Positions 59,732-64,000 of a DNA stretch of 64,000 bases are shown piece by piece. This DNA is from RGIG9060 sp036307825 (GTDB lineage Bacteria > Spirochaetota > Spirochaetia > Treponematales > Treponemataceae): the NCBI GenBank assembly GCA_036307825.1, contig JAXJWW010000082.1:1-64000 (forward strand). The letters run 5' to 3'. The notes under the pieces are model-generated. The model ran no database searches and was not told the origin of the DNA. It saw nothing but the letters and a program-made list of their open reading frames with translations. Every line of letters begins with the position of its first letter. Positions within the stretch are counted from its first letter, which is position 1. A program made the position numbers and the translations under genes.

Positions 59732-60955
59732 TTAATCTAAAAAATTATCAAATTTTTTACCAAGACTTTTTGAGTCAAAATTAAAACCAGAAAGTCTTTC
59801 AAGCAAATGATTAACAGATGCTTGTTCTAAATAATGTGGAACTTTTTGTCCTGTGGTAAAATATGTTAAAGTTTTTCCTTTATCAGACAAACCACTAACA
59901 ACGTTTCCAATATGTGAAGTTTCGTCAAATTTAGTTATTATAACTGAATCATACCCAAAGATTTCATATTGTTGCATAATATCTTTCATATCAGATAATT
60001 TAGTTGAAGCAGTCATACACAAGTAAGTTTTTACAGAATATTTACCAATATCAAGAATTTTTTTCATTTTGGCAATATTTTCATAATCTTTAGGACTATA
60101 ACCTGTTGTATCGATAATAATATAATCTTCATCATTTCTGTACATATTGATAAGTTCATTTATATCATCAGCAGTTTGAGCTTTTGAAACAGGAACTTGC
60201 ATTGTATCACCATAAATTTCAATTTGCTCTTTTGCTCCAATTCTAAACCAGTCAATAGTAATGATTCGAACATTCTTTTTAACCTCTTCCCCAGATTTTC
60301 CAAAAGCATAACGAGCTGCAAGTTTTGCAACAGTTGTAGTTTTTCCAACACCAGTAGGTCCTACTAAAACAATAATCTGTGGACGAGATTCATATACAGG
60401 CTTTTGAATAGAAACACTTTCACAAATCCATTCAACAACTGAATTTTGAACAGAATCAAAATCATCAAGGGTATCAAGAGGAAAATTCTTTCTAATTTTT
60501 TCAACAATTCTTCGTGTATAGGAAGCCGAAAATTCATTTTCTTCTAATAAAGCTTCGATTCTAGTAATTGTTGAATGTTCCTCTGGTGCAAAATTTTTTG
60601 AACTAGCCATTTGTTCCTGCATAGATTTTACAGTATCCAAAACTTCTTGCATCTGAGGATTTGGTTTATATTTTACACTTTCTAAAATCTTTTCTCGTTC
60701 TTTTTCAAAATCGTTAACCCGAGAACTTTGATTAATAGAATTAACAAGAGAAGTTTGAGTTCGGTAACTTGGACGACATAACATATAGGAAATTTCAACG
60801 CCATCAATATGAAAAAACAAGCCTTTTTTTATCTTTACATCTTTTTTTCCAACAACTTGATAATTCAAACTGTGAACTTCTTGAATTTTTCTATAGCATT
60901 CATTTTCAGTTTCGCCTTGTACTCGATGTATTACAGATGCATCTGGTCTATCCAA
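59732..60955 (-). CDS. flhF: Flagellar SRP-like GTPase FlhF
   Basis: 407-residue SRP-type GTPase. A basic, variable N-terminus is followed by the N-domain (IVEKIRKNFPLDTLDDF) and the G-domain with GPTGVGKTTTVAKLAARYAF near residue 198, TIDWFRIGAKEQIEIYG, DTTGYSPKDYENI and TKFDETSHIGNV. It marks the cell pole for flagellar assembly. It overlaps flhA by 8 bases. Confidence 0.97.
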   Translation of the reverse strand: MDRPDASVIHRVQGETENECYRKIQEVHSLNYQVVGKKDVKIKKGLFFHIDGVEISYMLCRPSYRTQTSLVNSINQSSRVNDFEKEREKILESVKYKPNPQMQEVLDTVKSMQEQMASSKNFAPEEHSTITRIEALLEENEFSASYTRRIVEKIRKNFPLDTLDDFDSVQNSVVEWICESVSIQKPVYESRPQIIVLVGPTGVGKTTTVAKLAARYAFGKSGEEVKKNVRIITIDWFRIGAKEQIEIYGDTMQVPVSKAQTADDINELINMYRNDEDYIIIDTTGYSPKDYENIAKMKKILDIGKYSVKTYLCMTASTKLSDMKDIMQQYEIFGYDSVIITKFDETSHIGNVVSGLSDKGKTLTYFTTGQKVPHYLEQASVNHLLERLSGFNFDSKSLGKKFDNFLD

Positions 60956-63023
60956 CTTTTACCTCCCCTAAAACTTCATATTTAATTTCTTTATCTATTT
61001 CTTGTAATGAAAGCACAACTAAGTCTGGCATTTCACGCTCTGTACTTCGTTTTACTAAAATACGAGCTTCTTCAGGACAAACAATTACAGGGAAATACCC
61101 CTTATCTCTTGCAGAAGCTATGAAATTACTTAAAGCAGCAATCCATTGTCTTTGTAAAACTGGATCCAACATAACACCATAACCATTAGAAGTTTCATAC
61201 TTTGAATCAACTAGTTTTTGTATGAAACTTGGCTCAATTGTAACGATATGTAAAAACTTATTATCATCACAATGTTGTAAACAAATTTGCCGTCCTAAAC
61301 GTTGACGAACCTTTTCAACAAGGAACTCTGTCCGTTTGGTTAACGAACCGTAATCAGCCATAGTTTCTAAAATTGCAACTGTATTTCTGATAGAAACTCG
61401 TTCTCGCAATAAACCTTGCATAACTTTTTGAATTTCACCAACAGTAAACATTTTCTGAACTTCATCAACAACAGCTGAATAAGTTTTTGATAATTCATCA
61501 AGAATACCTTTAACGGCTTGACGGTCAAGAATGTCAGCTGCATGTTGTTTTATCATTTCTGTAAGATGAGTTGCAATAATTGTTGGAGAATCAATAACAG
61601 AATAACCATATTGTTCTGCTTTTTCTCGATTATCTTTTGAAACCCACAGTGCAGGAAGCCCAAAGGCTGGATCAACAGTTTGCTCACCAGCAATTTCTTG
61701 AGTAACCCCACCTGTGTTCATACACATATACCAACCCATTCGTACTTTAGCAGTATTTACTTCTACACCACGAATTTTAAATCGATATTCGTTTGGATCA
61801 ATTTGAATATTATCAACAACACGAATAGAAGGAACAACTAAACCTAATTCAAGTCCTAATTCACTTCTGATTCTACTAATTCGTTCGATTAAGTCCCCGC
61901 CTTTTTCTCTTTCAAGCAAAGGAACCAAGGCGTACCCTAATTCCAAGGAAAGTGGATCAAGAGGAACTACAGGACTAATAGCTGATGGCCCAGCTGGCTT
62001 TTTCTGTTTTTCTTTTTCCTTTTGAATAGCTTGTTCTACTTTTGCTTTATTCAACGATGAAAGTCTATATCCAAGATAAACAAAAAAAACACCCATAGGA
62101 ATCAAAATGTACCAAGGGAATCCTGGTAAAACTCCAATAAAGGCTATTGTTACGCCACCAATATAGTAAATCCATACATTTTTAGAAAATTCATTTTTGA
62201 AATCTGAACCAAGTGAGGATTTTTCATCATTTGCAGAACGAGTTACAATAAGACCTGTTGCTACAGAAATCAACAAAGATGGAATTTGAGAAAGCAAACC
62301 GTCTCCAATTGTAAACTTTGCATAAATTCCTATTGCTTTATTAAAAGGTTCTCCATGAAGAACCATTCCTAAAATAATTCCACCAACAAGGTTAATCGCT
62401 GTTACCAAAATACCAAATTTTACAGAACCAGAAATAAACTTGGTAGCACCGTCCATTCGAGAATAAAAATCAATTTCTTTTTGTAATTCAGCTTTTCGTA
62501 AAGTTGCAACTTCTTCAGTAATTGCTCCTGAATTAAACTCTGCATCAATAGCCATCATTTTATTTGGCATAGCATCCAAAACGAATCTAGCCTGAACTTC
62601 TGTAATACGAGTTGCACCTTTTGTAATTACCATTACTTGAACTGCAATAAAAATTATAAAGATAAGAAGTCCGATAACAAGACCATCAAGTCCACTTTTT
62701 CCAACAACGAATTCACCAAAAGCATTTACCATTCGTCCATCAAACTTTGAACCTTCTGTTAAAATTCCTCGAGTTGAACTAACATTTAATGCCAAACTAA
62801 AAACAGTAGAAACTAAAAGAATTGTAGGGAATGTAGAAAAATCCGTAGCCTTTGTAACATAAAGAGTCATCAAAAGAATTAAAACCGATAACAACAAGTT
62901 ACAAGACATAAATAAGTCAAGTAAAACAGTCGGAAGCGGAATAATCAACATAAGGATTATAGCTATAACGCCTATAGCGACAATGAGATCACTAGTATTT
63001 CTTTGATTTAACTTTTCAGCCAA
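60948..63023 (-). CDS. flhA: Flagellar biosynthesis protein FlhA
   Basis: 691 residues, the export gate of the flagellar type III secretion system. Eight membrane helices fill the first 330 residues (for example LIVAIGVIAIILMLIIPLPTVLLD). The FHIPEP signature region is present in the loop VQARFVLDAMPNKMMAIDAEFNSGAI. The large cytoplasmic domain ends with YEVLGEVKVG. It is between flhB (21 bases upstream) and flhF. Confidence 0.98.
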   Translation of the reverse strand: MAEKLNQRNTSDLIVAIGVIAIILMLIIPLPTVLLDLFMSCNLLLSVLILLMTLYVTKATDFSTFPTILLVSTVFSLALNVSSTRGILTEGSKFDGRMVNAFGEFVVGKSGLDGLVIGLLIFIIFIAVQVMVITKGATRITEVQARFVLDAMPNKMMAIDAEFNSGAITEEVATLRKAELQKEIDFYSRMDGATKFISGSVKFGILVTAINLVGGIILGMVLHGEPFNKAIGIYAKFTIGDGLLSQIPSLLISVATGLIVTRSANDEKSSLGSDFKNEFSKNVWIYYIGGVTIAFIGVLPGFPWYILIPMGVFFVYLGYRLSSLNKAKVEQAIQKEKEKQKKPAGPSAISPVVPLDPLSLELGYALVPLLEREKGGDLIERISRIRSELGLELGLVVPSIRVVDNIQIDPNEYRFKIRGVEVNTAKVRMGWYMCMNTGGVTQEIAGEQTVDPAFGLPALWVSKDNREKAEQYGYSVIDSPTIIATHLTEMIKQHAADILDRQAVKGILDELSKTYSAVVDEVQKMFTVGEIQKVMQGLLRERVSIRNTVAILETMADYGSLTKRTEFLVEKVRQRLGRQICLQHCDDNKFLHIVTIEPSFIQKLVDSKYETSNGYGVMLDPVLQRQWIAALSNFIASARDKGYFPVIVCPEEARILVKRSTEREMPDLVVLSLQEIDKEIKYEVLGEVKVG

Positions 63024-63044
63024 GAGTCCCCACCCAAAATGACT

Positions 63045-64000
63045 TTATAGTTTTTTACCTTTCATGGTATAAACTTTTGCAAGGATAATTGCTATCGCTT
63101 GTAAATATTCTTCTGGTATTATATCACCAATTTCAACTTTTGTATATAATTCTCGAGCAAGAAGTTTATTTTCTACAATTTCTATATCATTTTCTTTTGC
63201 TAAAGTTTTAATTCGCATAGCTAAATCATCAGAACCTTTTGCATTAACAATAGGAGCATGCATAGTTGCATTGTCATACTTTACAGCAACAGCATAGTGA
63301 GTTGGGTTGGTAATTACAACATCTGATTCACTAACAGCTTTTGGCAAATTTTGATACAAAAGATTTCGCATTTGCTGACGAAGTCTACTCTTAACTAAAG
63401 GATCTCCTTCTAATTGCTTGTATTCTTCTTTTACTTCTTGCTTTGTCATTTTCATTGATTCCATAAATTGTTTTTTCTGAACAAGATAATCAGGAATCGC
63501 AACAATAAGAAAAACAAAAGCTGCGATAAGCAAAATTTTAGCAGCCATTTTTGCAATATAACAAACTCCACTCCATAAACTAACATTCATCATTGATAAA
63601 AGAGTTTCTATATCAGAGGTTATAATAATATACGAGATAACAAAAAGAACTATCACTTTGAACAAAGATTTAAAAACATTAAAAGCACCTTCACCTGAAA
63701 ATATTGTCTTTTTAAAATACTGACCAAATTTTGGCATAATTTTTGAAAACTTTGGTTCAATTGGCTTTGTTGAGAATATAAAACCTTTAGTTTGAACAAT
63801 ATTACCAACAACACCTGCAATCATAGCAATAATTCCAATTGGTAAAACTATTTTTATAAATGAATTATAAAATACAGTTACTAAGGCACTATCCGTTAAT
63901 TCAGCAGAAGCACATCTATCAAAATAAAATCTAATAACTTCAACACAATTATTAAAAATCCAAGGCGCCAAAATAATAATTGCAATTACTGGTAAAAGTA
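63045..64000 (-). CDS. flhB: Flagellar biosynthesis protein FlhB (5' end outside window)
   Basis: At least 317 residues; the frame is open through the right edge (LLPVIAIIILAPW upstream of the first in-window start-like codon), so about 60 N-terminal residues are missing from view. Membrane helices are visible, then the cytoplasmic domain with the self-cleaving NPTHYAVAVKYDN motif near 63290-63330. FlhB switches export from rod/hook to filament subunits. It starts the visible flhB-flhA-flhF-flhG run. Confidence 0.97.
   Translation of the reverse strand, partial: LLPVIAIIILAPWIFNNCVEVIRFYFDRCASAELTDSALVTVFYNSFIKIVLPIGIIAMIAGVVGNIVQTKGFIFSTKPIEPKFSKIMPKFGQYFKKTIFSGEGAFNVFKSLFKVIVLFVISYIIITSDIETLLSMMNVSLWSGVCYIAKMAAKILLIAAFVFLIVAIPDYLVQKKQFMESMKMTKQEVKEEYKQLEGDPLVKSRLRQQMRNLLYQNLPKAVSESDVVITNPTHYAVAVKYDNATMHAPIVNAKGSDDLAMRIKTLAKENDIEIVENKLLARELYTKVEIGDIIPEEYLQAIAIILAKVYTMKGKKL

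Noticed and set aside
1..64000. CRISPR arrays, insertion sequences, prophage genes, rRNA genes or riboswitches
   Set aside because: No spaced repeat array, transposase, integrase, phage gene or known riboswitch core was seen in reading both strands.

Overview
This AT-rich window most likely comes from a Treponema-type spirochaete. The main reasons are a treponemal flagellar export and regulator block (flhB-flhA-flhF-flhG-x-fliA-fapA), a giant GreA protein with a helical-repeat N-terminus, many secreted TPR/HEAT-type proteins and lipoproteins, a MGDG-type glycolipid synthase, and the gene order pnp-M16 protease-dut-lptF/lptG-tgt. No species name can be given from sequence reading alone. Most genes lie on the minus strand.

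Layout from left to right. 1-429 is non-coding: an 8-bp tandem repeat at the window edge and a terminator. 430-7906 holds an acyl-CoA synthetase, thiI, a glycolipid glycosyltransferase, a family-4 uracil-DNA glycosylase and priA. 7867-11521 is a MoxR / DUF58 / membrane-protein operon, followed by tRNA-Arg(TCT). 11750-14132 holds a lipoprotein, a membrane TPR protein and an AAA+/Fis regulator that has lost the sigma-54 contact loop. 14212-18705 is scpA-scpB-rluB-cmk-rpsA. 18736-24595 is recA-folK, three secreted or membrane proteins and rpe. On the plus strand, 24778-30682 carries a TPR protein, the GreA fusion and a von Willebrand A protein. 30811-39939 is rpsO-pnp-M16-dut-lptF-lptG-tgt-HEAT protein.

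40131-45831 is the accessory part of the window. It holds a lone C39 peptidase, five secreted or lipidated proteins of unknown function, a small HTH protein, 23-bp direct repeats, two promoters with G6 tracts, and three copies of a conserved translation-initiation box that opens very short reading frames. It splits the otherwise classical rimP-nusA-infB-rbfA-truB-ribF / rpsO-pnp neighbourhood (45950-53025 and 37335-39939), so it looks like a lineage-specific insertion.

53026-53348 is a 159-bp tandem duplication full of palindromes, just upstream of rimP. 53497-64000 is the flagellar region, cut by the right window edge inside flhB.

The most interesting candidate system is the 40.1-45.9 kb island: short ORFs with a common MKIT start and strong ribosome-binding sites, each in front of a secreted-protein gene, next to a peptidase of the family that trims bacteriocin and pheromone leaders. 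A functional link is only an inference. A second point of interest is the set of genes with -10 boxes so close to the start codon that their mRNAs should be leaderless or nearly so.
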